A stretch of 41,960 nucleotides of DNA, from the NCBI GenBank assembly GCA_038231255.1, contig JBBRLR010000031.1, forward strand, positions 1 to 41,960. The letters are read 5' to 3'. Both the position numbers and the translations under genes were made by a program. Below are positions 30,783 to 39,140 of the stretch, one piece after another (position 1 is the first letter of the stretch; each line of letters begins with the position of its first letter). Source of the stretch: JALYUS01 sp038231255 (GTDB lineage Bacteria > Chloroflexota > Chloroflexia > Thermomicrobiales > JALYUS01). The notes beneath the pieces were generated by a model. That model was not told the origin of the DNA, did not search any database, and was given only the letters and a program-made list of their open reading frames with translations.

Positions 30783-32426
30783 GTGACGTATTTTGGCCTG
30801 CATGCTCGGCATGTCCGTTTTCGCACGTCGCTGGTCGTGATGGCGTTTGTCGCGGTATCGCTCCTTTTCCCTAATGCGAGCGTATTCTTCCCTACGACCC
30901 GGTCCGTCGCAGCGGCGCCGATCATCCGCTGGGCGTACTACGTCACCTACGCCAAAGATTCATTCACCGCGCTCCAGGCGAATGCGGGCGCGCTTTCGAT
31001 GGTTTCGCCCTACTATTTTGAACTCCAGACGGATGGGACGATCAAGAACTTCGAGGAACCGGACACGAATGCGTTCCTCCGCGCCGCCCGCGTCAAGATC
31101 ATCCCGATGGTTAAGAACGACGCGCACAACGCCGATTTCGCCGCCCAGATAGCGACGCCCGAACTGCGTGACAAACTCGCCGCCACGATCGCGGACCTCG
31201 TCGTGTCGCGCAATTACGATGGCATCAATGTGGATTTCGAAGACGTCCGGCCCGAAGATCGTGCGCTATTGACCGACACGATGTCCCGAATCGCGGCGAA
31301 GATTCGCCCGTCCGGCAAACTCGTGACGCAGGCAATTGTCGGCAAGGCGCGTGATTCGACGACGGGTTACGGCGGCGCGTTCGACTATGCCGCGCTCGCC
31401 CCGTCGGTGGATTACGCGATGATCATGGCATACGACTATCACTACGCGGGCGGCGATCCCGGCCCGGTCGCGCCTATCGGCTGGGTGCGCGACACCGCGA
31501 CCTTTGCCGCGCAAACCTTCGGCGCAGGCAAGGTACTGCTCGGCGTGCCGCTGTATGGTTACGATTGGGACGTAACGAGCGGCGGCACCGCGAAGGCCGT
31601 TACCTATCCCCAGGCGCTCGAACGCTCCAAGCGACCTGGCGCGACGCGCTCGGTTGATCTCGCGTCGCAGAGCGAGGTCGTGCGCTACACCGACACCGGC
31701 GGCGATCAGCACGAAGTCTGGTTCGAGAGTTCAGCGACTTTCGACGCGAAGTTCGCGCTCGTCCGCCAGGCGGGCATCGCAGGCTTCGGCCTGTGGCGCA
31801 TCGGTCAGGAAGACACGGGCATCTGGGACGTGATGAAGCGGAGCGACCAACCCGCCGCTCGCGCCCCGCAGGTCGGTGGCGACGACGCGAACCGGCGCTT
31901 CTTTACGGAAACGGGACACACTCTACTCAATGCCTTTAAGCAGTTCTGGGACGCGAACGGCGGCGTCGCACAGTTCGGCTACCCGCTGACCGAGGAATTC
32001 ACCGAACGCAACCCCGCCGATGACCGCACCTATTCCGTGCAGTATTTCGAGCGGGCACGGTTCGAGTGGCACCCGGATACGGCGTCCGTCGCGCTCGGCA
32101 AGATCGGTCAGGAAGTGTTCAACGCCAACAACAAGCCGGGCGGCGTCGGCATTGACGCACCGCCGAACCTCCCGCCGGACAAACGCTACTTCCCCGAAAC
32201 GCGCCATGTGCTCGCCGGCAGTTTCAAGCAATATTGGGACACCTACAATGGTCAACTCATTCTCGGCCTCCCACTCGGCGACGAAGCGGCAGAGAACGGC
32301 AAAACTGTCCAGTATTTCCAGTATGGCAGACTGGAATTCAACCCAGCCGGTGTGACATTGCAGGAGCGTGTGTCGGTCGGCATTCTCGGCACCGAGCTGC
32401 TGCGGACACGCGGTTGGACGCGCTGA
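30783..32426 (+). CDS. Secreted GH18-like (YaaH-type) protein with two C-terminal repeats
   Basis: 547 residues from GTG 30783, chosen because GAAGGGA lies seven bases upstream; GTG 30747 and ATG 30759 are alternatives. A signal peptide (TSLVVMAFVAVSLLFPNASV) is followed by a glycoside hydrolase 18 barrel (about 48-355) with the catalytic strand YDGINVDFEDV, where Glu153 is the proton donor. The Asn in DGxNxDFE matches spore YaaH-type peptidoglycan N-acetylglucosaminidases rather than chitinases. MIMAYDYHYAGG and AGFGLWRIGQED are also typical. Two ~75-residue repeats follow, each with RxFxETxH, FKQxWDxxxG, GxPLxxE and VQYFxxxRxExxP (about 371-440 and 468-543), resembling repeats frequent in secreted Chloroflexota proteins. 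Likely cell-wall or polysaccharide directed. Confidence 0.88.
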   Translation: MTYFGLHARHVRFRTSLVVMAFVAVSLLFPNASVFFPTTRSVAAAPIIRWAYYVTYAKDSFTALQANAGALSMVSPYYFELQTDGTIKNFEEPDTNAFLRAARVKIIPMVKNDAHNADFAAQIATPELRDKLAATIADLVVSRNYDGINVDFEDVRPEDRALLTDTMSRIAAKIRPSGKLVTQAIVGKARDSTTGYGGAFDYAALAPSVDYAMIMAYDYHYAGGDPGPVAPIGWVRDTATFAAQTFGAGKVLLGVPLYGYDWDVTSGGTAKAVTYPQALERSKRPGATRSVDLASQSEVVRYTDTGGDQHEVWFESSATFDAKFALVRQAGIAGFGLWRIGQEDTGIWDVMKRSDQPAARAPQVGGDDANRRFFTETGHTLLNAFKQFWDANGGVAQFGYPLTEEFTERNPADDRTYSVQYFERARFEWHPDTASVALGKIGQEVFNANNKPGGVGIDAPPNLPPDKRYFPETRHVLAGSFKQYWDTYNGQLILGLPLGDEAAENGKTVQYFQYGRLEFNPAGVTLQERVSVGILGTELLRTRGWTR

Positions 32427-32468
32427 CCGAGCCGCACGGCGGCAACGAACCTCGGACTGGAGCGTAGC

Positions 32469-32924
32469 GTGACGCGGACGATCCTCGTAGTGAACGGACC
32501 GAATCTCAACACGCTCGGCACGCGGCAGCCAGAAATTTACGGTAAAACGACGCTCGCTGACATCGAGGCGCAGGTACGCACGCACGCCGAACCGCATGAC
32601 ATCACGATTACCTTCATGCAATCGAACCACGAAGGCGCGATCATTGACATGCTTCAGGATGGGGGGCGGCGCGCAGACGGCGTCATCATCAATCCGGGCG
32701 CGTTCACACACTACAGTTACGCGATCCGCGACGCGCTCGCCATGCTTTCCTGCCCGATCATCGAGGTTCATCTTTCTAACATCCACACGCGTGAGGAGTT
32801 CCGCCATCGCTCCGTGACCGCGTCGGTGGCGCGCGGCCAGATCGTCGGCCTCGGCTGGCGCGGCTATGTGTTGGCGGTGGAGTATCTGGCCGCACTTTTC
32901 GCGGAAGCGGACATTCCCGCATGA
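32469..32924 (+). CDS. aroQ: 3-dehydroquinate dehydratase, type II
   Basis: Third step of the shikimate pathway. The 151-residue dodecameric type II enzyme shows VVNGPNLNTLGTRQPEIYG (catalytic Tyr in the lid), SNHEGAIIDML, INPGAFTHYSYAIRDAL with the Asn and His that act on the substrate, and EVHLSNIHTREEFRHRS. GTG 32469 is the start; the stop overlaps the ATG of the peptidase gene by 4 bp. It opens a run of six closely packed genes in which aroQ-pepQ and efp-accB each overlap. Confidence 0.96.
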   Translation: MTRTILVVNGPNLNTLGTRQPEIYGKTTLADIEAQVRTHAEPHDITITFMQSNHEGAIIDMLQDGGRRADGVIINPGAFTHYSYAIRDALAMLSCPIIEVHLSNIHTREEFRHRSVTASVARGQIVGLGWRGYVLAVEYLAALFAEADIPA

Positions 32925-34033
32925 GTGCGCGTGAAAACAGTGTCCACAGCGAGCGGTTGGCGCGACTGCGTACGGCGATGGTGGCGGCCGGTTTCGAGGC
33001 GGTCTATACCACCCATCCCGCGAACCGCCGCTACCTGACGGGCTATACGGGCGAGGATCACCCGCCGAACGAGTCCGCCGGCGCGCTCCTCATCACCCCA
33101 GATGCAGCGTACTTGCGAACGAGCGTCGTCAACGCAGCGCAAGCCCACGCCGAAGCGCCCGATTTCGCCGTTGTCGCGTATGCGCGATCGGACGAGGCGG
33201 CGCAGCAACTCCAGGAGATTGCGGCGCGGCACGGCATCCACCGCATCGGCTTCGACGAGAGCGCGATGCTTTATACGACGTACAACTGGCTTCGTTCAAT
33301 CTTACCCGACGTTGAATTTGCGGAAATTGGCGCCTTGATTCGTGACCTCCGTGCCATCAAAGACGACGCGGAAATCGCCCTGCTCCGACGCGCGCAGGCA
33401 ATCACTGTCGCCGCGTTTGTCGAGGTATCGGGGCGCGTCGTGGCAGGGATGACCGAAAAAGAGGTGGCGTGGGAACTGGAAAAAGCCGTCCGCGCGCATG
33501 GCGGCGAGGGGTTAGGCTTCTCAACCATCGTTGGTGCAGGCGACAATGGATCGCGTCCCCATCACACCGTCACTGACCGGCCGATCCGCATCGGCGAGCC
33601 GGTCGTCATTGACATGGGCGCGCGGTATGAAGGCTACAGTGGCGATCTCACGCGCACTATCGTCGTCGGCGAGCCGGACGCGCAGTTCCGTCACATCTAC
33701 GATGTCGTACTGCGCGCGATGCGCCATGCCGAGGAGGTCGCACGCCCCGGTATGACGGGCGACCAGATGGACGCCGCCGCGCGCGCGGTGATCGCGGAGG
33801 CAGGTTACGGCGAGGCGTTCCTGCATGGTCTCGGGCATGGCATCGGCCTGCAAGTTCATGAAGCGCCGAGTGCGCGCCGCGATGGCGACGATGTGTTTGC
33901 GGCGGGGATGTCCCTGACCATTGAGCCGGCTATCTATCTGCCGGGATGGGGCGGCGTGCGCATCGAAGACCTCGTCGTCTTCACCGCAGATGGGATCATC
34001 AACCTCACCGATGCGCCCGTACTCGACGTCTGA
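32921..34033 (+). CDS. M24 family Xaa-Pro peptidase
   Basis: A 370-residue cytosolic metallopeptidase removing an N-terminal residue before proline or splitting Xaa-Pro dipeptides. The N-terminal creatinase-like domain occupies about 1-135. The pita-bread domain has VVIDMGARYEGYSGDLTRTIVVG (two Asp ligands), FLHGLGHGIGLQVHEAP (His ligand) and SLTIEPAIYLPGWGGVRIED (two Glu ligands). All five metal ligands are present. It is the PepP/PepQ homologue (YqhT in Bacillus) always found before efp in this gene order. A 127-bp gap before efp leaves room for a separate promoter, but none is clear. Confidence 0.93.
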   Translation: MSARENSVHSERLARLRTAMVAAGFEAVYTTHPANRRYLTGYTGEDHPPNESAGALLITPDAAYLRTSVVNAAQAHAEAPDFAVVAYARSDEAAQQLQEIAARHGIHRIGFDESAMLYTTYNWLRSILPDVEFAEIGALIRDLRAIKDDAEIALLRRAQAITVAAFVEVSGRVVAGMTEKEVAWELEKAVRAHGGEGLGFSTIVGAGDNGSRPHHTVTDRPIRIGEPVVIDMGARYEGYSGDLTRTIVVGEPDAQFRHIYDVVLRAMRHAEEVARPGMTGDQMDAAARAVIAEAGYGEAFLHGLGHGIGLQVHEAPSARRDGDDVFAAGMSLTIEPAIYLPGWGGVRIEDLVVFTADGIINLTDAPVLDV

Positions 34034-34160
34034 CTCTGGTAGCCGGGTGCGTTTCAGGCAAAGCCGATGTACAAAAGCGAGCGTGACGTGTACAGTGCGC
34101 CATACTGACGGCGCTGCATTCGCGCGTCATGGGAGAAGCGACGCGTCGCGTGGGGGATGC

Positions 34161-34730
34161 ATGGTCATTGACACGGGTGGGCTGAAAAAGGGCATCGTCA
34201 TCGAGTTCGAGGGCGCGCTGCTCCGCGTACTGGATTACCAGCACATCAAGACGGCGCGCGGCAGCGCGACGATCAAGATCACGGTGCGCAATCTCCGCAC
34301 GGGCGCGACGACCGAAAAGAGTTTCCAGAACGGCACGCGCTTCACGGTGGCGGAACTCGAACGGCGGACGGTGCAGTTCCTCTATCGCGACGAGGACGGC
34401 AACTACGTCTTCATGGACACCGACTCGTACGAGCAGCCCGTTCTCACGCCGGAAACGCTCGGTAATGTCGTCCATTACATCCGCGAGAACGATACGGTGG
34501 ATATGCAAACCTTCGCGGGCGAGCCGATTGACGTTATCATCCCGACCACGGTCGTCTTGAAGGTCGCCGAGACGGAACCGGGCATCAAGGGTGACACCGC
34601 AACCGGCTCCGTGAAGCCCGCGAAGTTGGAGACGGGGCTGACGATCAACGTCCCGCTCTTCGTCAACGAGGGCGACAATCTGAAAGTGGACACGCGGACG
34701 AATAGCTACATCGAGCGGGCAAACGGATGA
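34161..34730 (+). CDS. efp: Elongation factor P
   Basis: Translation factor that relieves ribosomes stalled at polyproline. Of 189 residues, domain I is about 1-65, then two OB domains (YVFMDTDSYEQPVL, DVIIPTTVVLKVAETEPGIKGDT, and TGLTINVPLFVNEGD). At the tip of domain I, where E. coli has KPGKG with modifiable Lys34, this protein has KTARGSA, with Arg33 in the equivalent position. Lysylation or 5-aminopentanol modification is therefore impossible; Arg at this site is rhamnosylated in some proteobacteria by EarP, and whether it is modified here is unknown. ATG 34161 has GGGGG upstream. The stop overlaps the accB start (ATGA). Confidence 0.96.
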   Translation: MVIDTGGLKKGIVIEFEGALLRVLDYQHIKTARGSATIKITVRNLRTGATTEKSFQNGTRFTVAELERRTVQFLYRDEDGNYVFMDTDSYEQPVLTPETLGNVVHYIRENDTVDMQTFAGEPIDVIIPTTVVLKVAETEPGIKGDTATGSVKPAKLETGLTINVPLFVNEGDNLKVDTRTNSYIERANG

Positions 34731-35197
34731 GTGATGAACGCACCAACGAACGCGGCCTCCCCACTGGTCTAACCGACGATATCGCGGCCATCGCCGCAGT
34801 GATGGCGGAGCACGGCCTCGGCAAGATCGAGATCGAGGCGAATGGCGTCCACGTCGTTCTTTCCGCACCACGCACGCAGAAAAACGGCGGGTCGGCGAAC
34901 GGCATATTCGCTGCCGTCGAGAACGCGGAAGAGAGTGACGAGTCACCCGCTGCGGTGAACGGCTATATCGTCACCTCGCCGATGATCGGCACCTACTACG
35001 GGGCGCCCGGCCCCGGTGAAGAGCCATTCGTCCGCGTCGGCGACATGATCGCGGCAGGCCAGACGGTTGCGATCATCGAAGCGATGAAGATCATGAATGA
35101 AATTCAGGCGGAACGTGGCGGTGTGGTGGAGGAATTGTTGGTTTCCAATGGGCAGCCCGTCGAATACAACCAGCCCTTGATGCGCCTGACGCAGTAG
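34727..35197 (+). CDS. accB: Biotin carboxyl carrier protein of acetyl-CoA carboxylase
   Basis: A 156-residue BCCP. The biotinyl domain (about 80-156) contains APGPGEEPFVRVGD and IIEAMKIMNEI, with Lys121 the biotin site; the thumb (SPMIGTYYGAPGPGEEP) is typical of AccB. The first ~75 residues are a dimerising/linker region. ATG 34727 overlaps the efp stop. The gene for biotin carboxylase, accC, usually follows accB but is absent here; xseA is next. The TAG stop lies within the start of an AGTCAGT-type repeat. Confidence 0.95.
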   Translation: MSDERTNERGLPTGLTDDIAAIAAVMAEHGLGKIEIEANGVHVVLSAPRTQKNGGSANGIFAAVENAEESDESPAAVNGYIVTSPMIGTYYGAPGPGEEPFVRVGDMIAAGQTVAIIEAMKIMNEIQAERGGVVEELLVSNGQPVEYNQPLMRLTQ

Positions 35198-35275
35198 TCG
35201 GTAATCAGTCGTCAGTAGTCAGTAGTCAGTAAATCCGGGGTAGTTCCGACTACCGGCTACTAATTACTGACTACT
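35194..35275. repeat. AGTCAGT-type intergenic repeat overlapping the accB stop
   Basis: AGTAGTCGGTAATCAGT-like units in tandem on the left and TACTGACTACT on the right form an imperfect inverted repeat, related to the element at 9159. The left edge contains the accB TAG codon. It fills the gap between accB and xseA and ends 12 bp before the xseA start. Confidence 0.75.
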
Positions 35276-35287
35276 CAGGAGTTAGGT

Positions 35288-36493
35288 GTGCCGCTCGTCA
35301 CCGTCTCCGAAATCACGGCATATCTCAAGGAACTTTTCCAGATTGATCCCGTGCTGGCCGACATCTGGGTACGGGGCGAGGCGTCCAACATCTCGCGCCC
35401 GGCGTCCGGGCATCTCTATTTCTCCCTGAAAGACCTCGACGCGTCGCTCCGCTGCGTTTGCTTCAAACAGCAGGCGCGCTATCTTTCGTATCTTCCCGAT
35501 GATGGCGACGCCGTGCTGGCGCATGGCCGCATCGGCATCTACGAGGCGACGGGGCAGTATCAACTCTATATAGATCTCATCCAGCCGGACGGCGTCGGAC
35601 TGCTCGCCGCGCAATTCGAGCGACTGCGGCTGCAGCTGGAACGCGAAGGGCTGTTCGACGAGGCCCGTAAGCGCCCTTTGCCGGTCACACCGCGCTGCAT
35701 CGGCGTCGTCACCAGTGCGTCCGGGGCGGTTTGGCACGACATCCAGACCGTCGTCGCGCGCCGCTATCCGCTCACCAGCCTCCTGCTCGCAGCCGCAGCA
35801 GTTCAAGGGAGCGCCGCGCCCACCGAGATCATCCGGGCGATTGCCGCGTTGCAGGCGGATGGGCGGGCGGAGGTGATCATCGTCGGACGCGGTGGCGGTT
35901 CAGCGGAAGACCTCGCGCCGTTCAACGACGAGGCGGTCGTGCGCGCCATCTTCGCGTGCCGGATTCCGGTCGTCAGCGCGGTTGGGCACGAAACGGACAG
36001 TACCCTCGCCGATCTCGTCGCCGATGTGCGCGCACCGACACCCTCGGCCGCCGCCGAACTCTGCACACCGGACATCGCAGCGATTTCCGATGATCTCGCA
36101 ACGGCCGTCCGGGCGATGACCGCACTGATCCGCGACGATTTCGATCAGCGGGCGAGCGACCTCGATGCGCTGCGTCGCAACCTGCAACGTCTCTCCCCGA
36201 TCCTGCGCGCCGAACAGTTCCGGCAGCGCATTGACGAGCGGACGCGGACACTGACCGCGCTCATCGCGCAATCGCTGATCGTAAACCGCGAGCGACTCGG
36301 TGCGCGCCGCGCCGCGCTGGCGGCACTCAATCCGGCAGCGGTGCTGGATCGAGGTTTCGCGCTCGTCACCGATGCTAAGACCGGCGCGGTCGTGCGGCAC
36401 GCCGCCGACGGCTACCGCGACCGCGCCGTGCGCATTCGGGTCGCGGACGGGTCGTTCGAGGCAACCGCGACCGGAACTATGGAGGAGCAATGA
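35288..36493 (+). CDS. xseA: Exodeoxyribonuclease VII large subunit
   Basis: Catalytic subunit of exonuclease VII, which degrades single-stranded DNA from both ends in repair. Of 401 residues, the N-terminal OB fold has VLADIWVRGEASNISRPASGH and YFSLKDLDASLRCVCFK. The nuclease core has IGVVTSASGAVWHDI, IIVGRGGGSAEDLAPFNDEAVVRAI, and AVGHETDSTLADLVADVRAPTPSAAAEL. A coiled-coil C-terminus that binds XseB follows. GTG 35288 has AGGAG at a usable distance. xseB starts 3 bp after the stop. Confidence 0.96.
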   Translation: MPLVTVSEITAYLKELFQIDPVLADIWVRGEASNISRPASGHLYFSLKDLDASLRCVCFKQQARYLSYLPDDGDAVLAHGRIGIYEATGQYQLYIDLIQPDGVGLLAAQFERLRLQLEREGLFDEARKRPLPVTPRCIGVVTSASGAVWHDIQTVVARRYPLTSLLLAAAAVQGSAAPTEIIRAIAALQADGRAEVIIVGRGGGSAEDLAPFNDEAVVRAIFACRIPVVSAVGHETDSTLADLVADVRAPTPSAAAELCTPDIAAISDDLATAVRAMTALIRDDFDQRASDLDALRRNLQRLSPILRAEQFRQRIDERTRTLTALIAQSLIVNRERLGARRAALAALNPAAVLDRGFALVTDAKTGAVVRHAADGYRDRAVRIRVADGSFEATATGTMEEQ

Positions 36494-36496
36494 ACC

Positions 36497-36745
36497 ATGA
36501 GCGCGACTGAACCGCACGACGCTATCGCCGATCTCGCCTTTGAGGAAGCATACGCGCGGTTGGAGGAGGCGCTTTCGCGGCTGCAAATGGGCAATATGTC
36601 GCTGGACGACTCGCTCGCGGCGTTCGAGGAAGGGATGACGCTCGCCGCGCATTGTCAGTCCCTGCTCGACGCGGCGGAACTGCGCGTCGAGATGCTCGAA
36701 CGCGCCGAGTCGGAAACCGACCTGGACGATGAACCGCCATTCTAG
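36497..36745 (+). CDS. xseB: Exodeoxyribonuclease VII small subunit
   Basis: An 82-residue helical partner of XseA; several copies bind each large subunit. FEEAYARLEEALSRLQMGNMSLDDSLAAFEEGMTLAAHC is the complete family motif (ARLExxxxxLExGxxxLxxxLxxFExGxxLxxxC), followed by LDAAELRVEMLE and an acidic tail. It lies 3 bp after xseA with a GGAGGAG stretch across the junction. Confidence 0.95.
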   Translation: MSATEPHDAIADLAFEEAYARLEEALSRLQMGNMSLDDSLAAFEEGMTLAAHCQSLLDAAELRVEMLERAESETDLDDEPPF

Positions 36746-36782
36746 CGACAACCGCGTCGCCGCGTTACATCAGGAGGAATAC

Positions 36783-37541
36783 ATGGCAAATGTACCCGTG
36801 GCACTGCAACTCTACACCGTGCGCGAAGAGTCGGCGCACGATTTTGTTGGCACGCTCGATAAGGTCGCGGCAATCGGCTACACCGCCGTCGAACTGGCGG
36901 GGTACGGGCCGCTCAGCCCACAGGAGTTTCGCGCGAAGCTCGATGCACTCGGCATGACGATCGCCGGGAGTCACATCGCCCTGACGCGGATGGAGAACGA
37001 ACTCCCCGCCGTGATCGAGGAATGCCGCATCCTCGGCTGCCCAACGCTGGTCTGCCCGTTTCTGCCGCCAGAACGACGGACCGATGCCGCGTATCGCGAT
37101 GTCGCGGCTTCGTTAAATCGCATCGGCGCGACCGTGCGGGCGGAGGGCCTTCACCTCTGCTACCACAACCATGCGTTCGAGTTTGAGACGAGGATGGACG
37201 GTCTCACCGCGTTCGACTGGCTCGCGGCACATACCGATCCGGCGCTTGTGCAACTAGAACTCGATGCATTCTGGGTCCAGAAGGCGGGTCAGCACCCGAC
37301 CGTCCTGCTCGAAACGTATGCTGGACGCGTGCCGCTCGTGCATCTGAAAGACATGACGACTGACGCGGAGCAGACGTTCGCGCCGGTCGGTACGGGTTCC
37401 GTGGACTTTGCGCCGATCTTCGCGGCGGCGGAGCAAAGCGGCGTCCAGTGGTATATCGTCGAGCAGGACCGCGCGGTTGGCTCGGCCATCGAGGCGGCGC
37501 GCACGAGCTACAATAATCTGCGCACGATGGGAAAACTGTAG
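36783..37541 (+). CDS. Sugar phosphate isomerase/epimerase family protein
   Basis: A 252-residue TIM-barrel protein of the AP endonuclease 2/xylose isomerase-like family. ALQLYTVREESAHDFVGTLDKVAAIGYTAVELAGYG is the usual first strand and helix. LCYHNHAFEF, LQLELDAFWVQKAG and VHLKDM supply the Glu, His and Asp metal ligands, and YIVEQDRA the last Glu. The pattern is close to inosose dehydratase/hydroxypyruvate isomerase-like and 3-keto-sugar-processing proteins often paired with Gfo/Idh/MocA genes; the substrate is unknown. ATG 36783 is preceded by AGGAGG. It is 37 bp after xseB, with a strong hairpin 2 bp after the stop. Confidence 0.88.
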   Translation: MANVPVALQLYTVREESAHDFVGTLDKVAAIGYTAVELAGYGPLSPQEFRAKLDALGMTIAGSHIALTRMENELPAVIEECRILGCPTLVCPFLPPERRTDAAYRDVAASLNRIGATVRAEGLHLCYHNHAFEFETRMDGLTAFDWLAAHTDPALVQLELDAFWVQKAGQHPTVLLETYAGRVPLVHLKDMTTDAEQTFAPVGTGSVDFAPIFAAAEQSGVQWYIVEQDRAVGSAIEAARTSYNNLRTMGKL

Positions 37542-37542
37542 C

Positions 37543-37580
37543 GTGGTCGGGGTGAGGTTTGAAAGCCTCACCCCGACCAC
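37543..37580. terminator. 15-bp stem hairpin between convergent genes
   Basis: GTGGTCGGGGTGAGG and its exact complement flank TTTGAAAG. It lies 2 bp after the isomerase stop and 20 bp before the proS stop. It probably ends both transcripts, though no T-run follows. The sequence is unrelated to the other palindrome families. Confidence 0.65.
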
Positions 37581-37599
37581 ACTCCCCGAAAGCGCGAAC

Positions 37600-39051
37600 T
37601 CAGTACGCTCGATCTATGAGAACCCGACCGCGAACGGGCTTGCCGGTAAAGAGGTCGGGGCCTTCCTCGTCGTTATCATGCAGGGGAATGCAGCGGATCG
37701 TCGCTTTCGTCTCCTGCTTAAGCTTCTCCTCAGTCGCGGGGTCGCCGTCCCAGAAGATGTAGGAGAAGCCCGCGTTCGCCGCGACGCGCTCCTTTAGTTC
37801 GTCGTACGACGTAACGGTCGCGCTGTTCTCCTTCTGGAAGTCGAGGGCGCGCTGGTACAGGGCGTTGTGGATGTCGTCCAACAGCGCCTGCACCCGCCCG
37901 GCCAGACCGTCGAGTGGTACGGCTTCTTTCGTCCGATTGTCGCGACGGGCGAGCACCGCCTGCCCCGCCGCCACATCGCGGGGGCCGACTTCGATGCGGA
38001 CGGGGACGCCTTTCAGCTCCCACTCGTTGAACTTCCAGCCCGGCGTGTGCTCGGCGTCACGGTCTACCTTGACGCGCACGCCCGCCGCCTTCAAGGCGCG
38101 TTCGATCTGCGCTGAGGCCTCGAAAACCTGCTCGCGCGCCTCGTCGGTACGCCAGATCGGCACGATGACCGCCTGCACGGGCGCGACGCGAGGCGGCATC
38201 TGCAGGCCGCTCTGGTCGCCATGGACCATGATGATCGCGCCAATTGCCCGCCAACTGAGCCCCCACGAGGTGTTCCACGCATACTCGCGCTCGCCGGAGG
38301 GCGCGAGGAACTGGATGTTGAACGACTTTCCGAAATGGTCGCCGAGGTTGTGCGATGTGCAGGATTGCAACGCCCACTTCTTGCCGCGCATCATCGCTTC
38401 GAGCGTGTAGGTGCGCAGCGCGCCCGCGAACCGCTCGGAGTCACTCTTGCGCCCCATCACCGAGGGAATCGCCAGTTCGTTCGTGTAGAAGTCGTTGTAG
38501 ACATCAATCATCATCAGGGCGCGCTCTTCCGCCTCCTCGGCGGTCGCGTGGGCGGTGTGCCCCTCCTGCCAGAGGAATTCGCGCGTCCGCAGGAACGACC
38601 GGGGCCGCTCCTCCCAGCGCACGACGGAGCACCATTGGTTAATGAGGATGGGCAGATCGCGGTAACTCTGTACCCACTCCGCAAAAATCGGGCAGATGAT
38701 GGATTCCGACGACGGGCGGACGGCGAGCCGTTCTTCGAGTTGCTTGTTCCCGCCCATCGTCACCCAGGCCACTTCGGGTGCGAAGCCCTCGATATGCTCC
38801 GCCTCCTTGGCAAGCATGGATTCGGGAATGAACATGGGAAAATACGCATTCTCAACGCCCGTTTCCTTGAACCGGTCATCGAGCCTGCGCTGCATGTTCT
38901 CCCACAGCCCGTAGCCGTACGGCTTGAAAACGCGGCATCCGGCAACGGGCGAGTTATCCATCATCCCCGCACGTTTGATCACGTCCACATACCAGCGATC
39001 AAACTGGTCATCGTCCACATCTACAGGTTCTTCGATGAAATTCGATACCAT
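37600..39051 (-). CDS. proS: Prolyl-tRNA synthetase, archaeal/eukaryotic type
   Basis: Class II synthetase charging tRNA-Pro. At 483 residues it is the short type that lacks the ~180-residue editing insertion of E. coli ProS. Motif 1 region YGYGLWENMQRRLDDRFKETG, RPSSESIICPIFAEWVQSYRDLPILINQW, and motif 2 RPRSFLRTREFLWQEGHTAHATAEEAEE are those of the archaeal/eukaryotic branch, also used by Thermus and several other bacteria. The anticodon-binding domain and a zinc-like C-terminal domain follow, ending in the family-typical VLIDRAY with a terminal Tyr. ATG 39051 has AAAGGG upstream. No T-box is seen in its leader, unlike argG and serS. Confidence 0.96.
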   Translation of the reverse strand: MVSNFIEEPVDVDDDQFDRWYVDVIKRAGMMDNSPVAGCRVFKPYGYGLWENMQRRLDDRFKETGVENAYFPMFIPESMLAKEAEHIEGFAPEVAWVTMGGNKQLEERLAVRPSSESIICPIFAEWVQSYRDLPILINQWCSVVRWEERPRSFLRTREFLWQEGHTAHATAEEAEERALMMIDVYNDFYTNELAIPSVMGRKSDSERFAGALRTYTLEAMMRGKKWALQSCTSHNLGDHFGKSFNIQFLAPSGEREYAWNTSWGLSWRAIGAIIMVHGDQSGLQMPPRVAPVQAVIVPIWRTDEAREQVFEASAQIERALKAAGVRVKVDRDAEHTPGWKFNEWELKGVPVRIEVGPRDVAAGQAVLARRDNRTKEAVPLDGLAGRVQALLDDIHNALYQRALDFQKENSATVTSYDELKERVAANAGFSYIFWDGDPATEEKLKQETKATIRCIPLHDNDEEGPDLFTGKPVRGRVLIDRAY

Positions 39052-39106
39052 GCGTGTATTCCCTTTCTCTTGGCGGCAAACGGCAGACAGCGCGCAATCA
39101 CCTGCG

Positions 39107-39140
39107 CACTCAGCACTCAGTACTCAGCACTCGGCACTCG
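39107..39140. repeat. CACTCAG tandem repeat
   Basis: Five imperfect copies of a CACTCAG/TACTCAG unit in tandem, similar in style to the AGTCAGT elements. It lies in the 342-bp gap between the divergent proS and DUF72 genes, in which I see no other clear feature. Confidence 0.6.
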
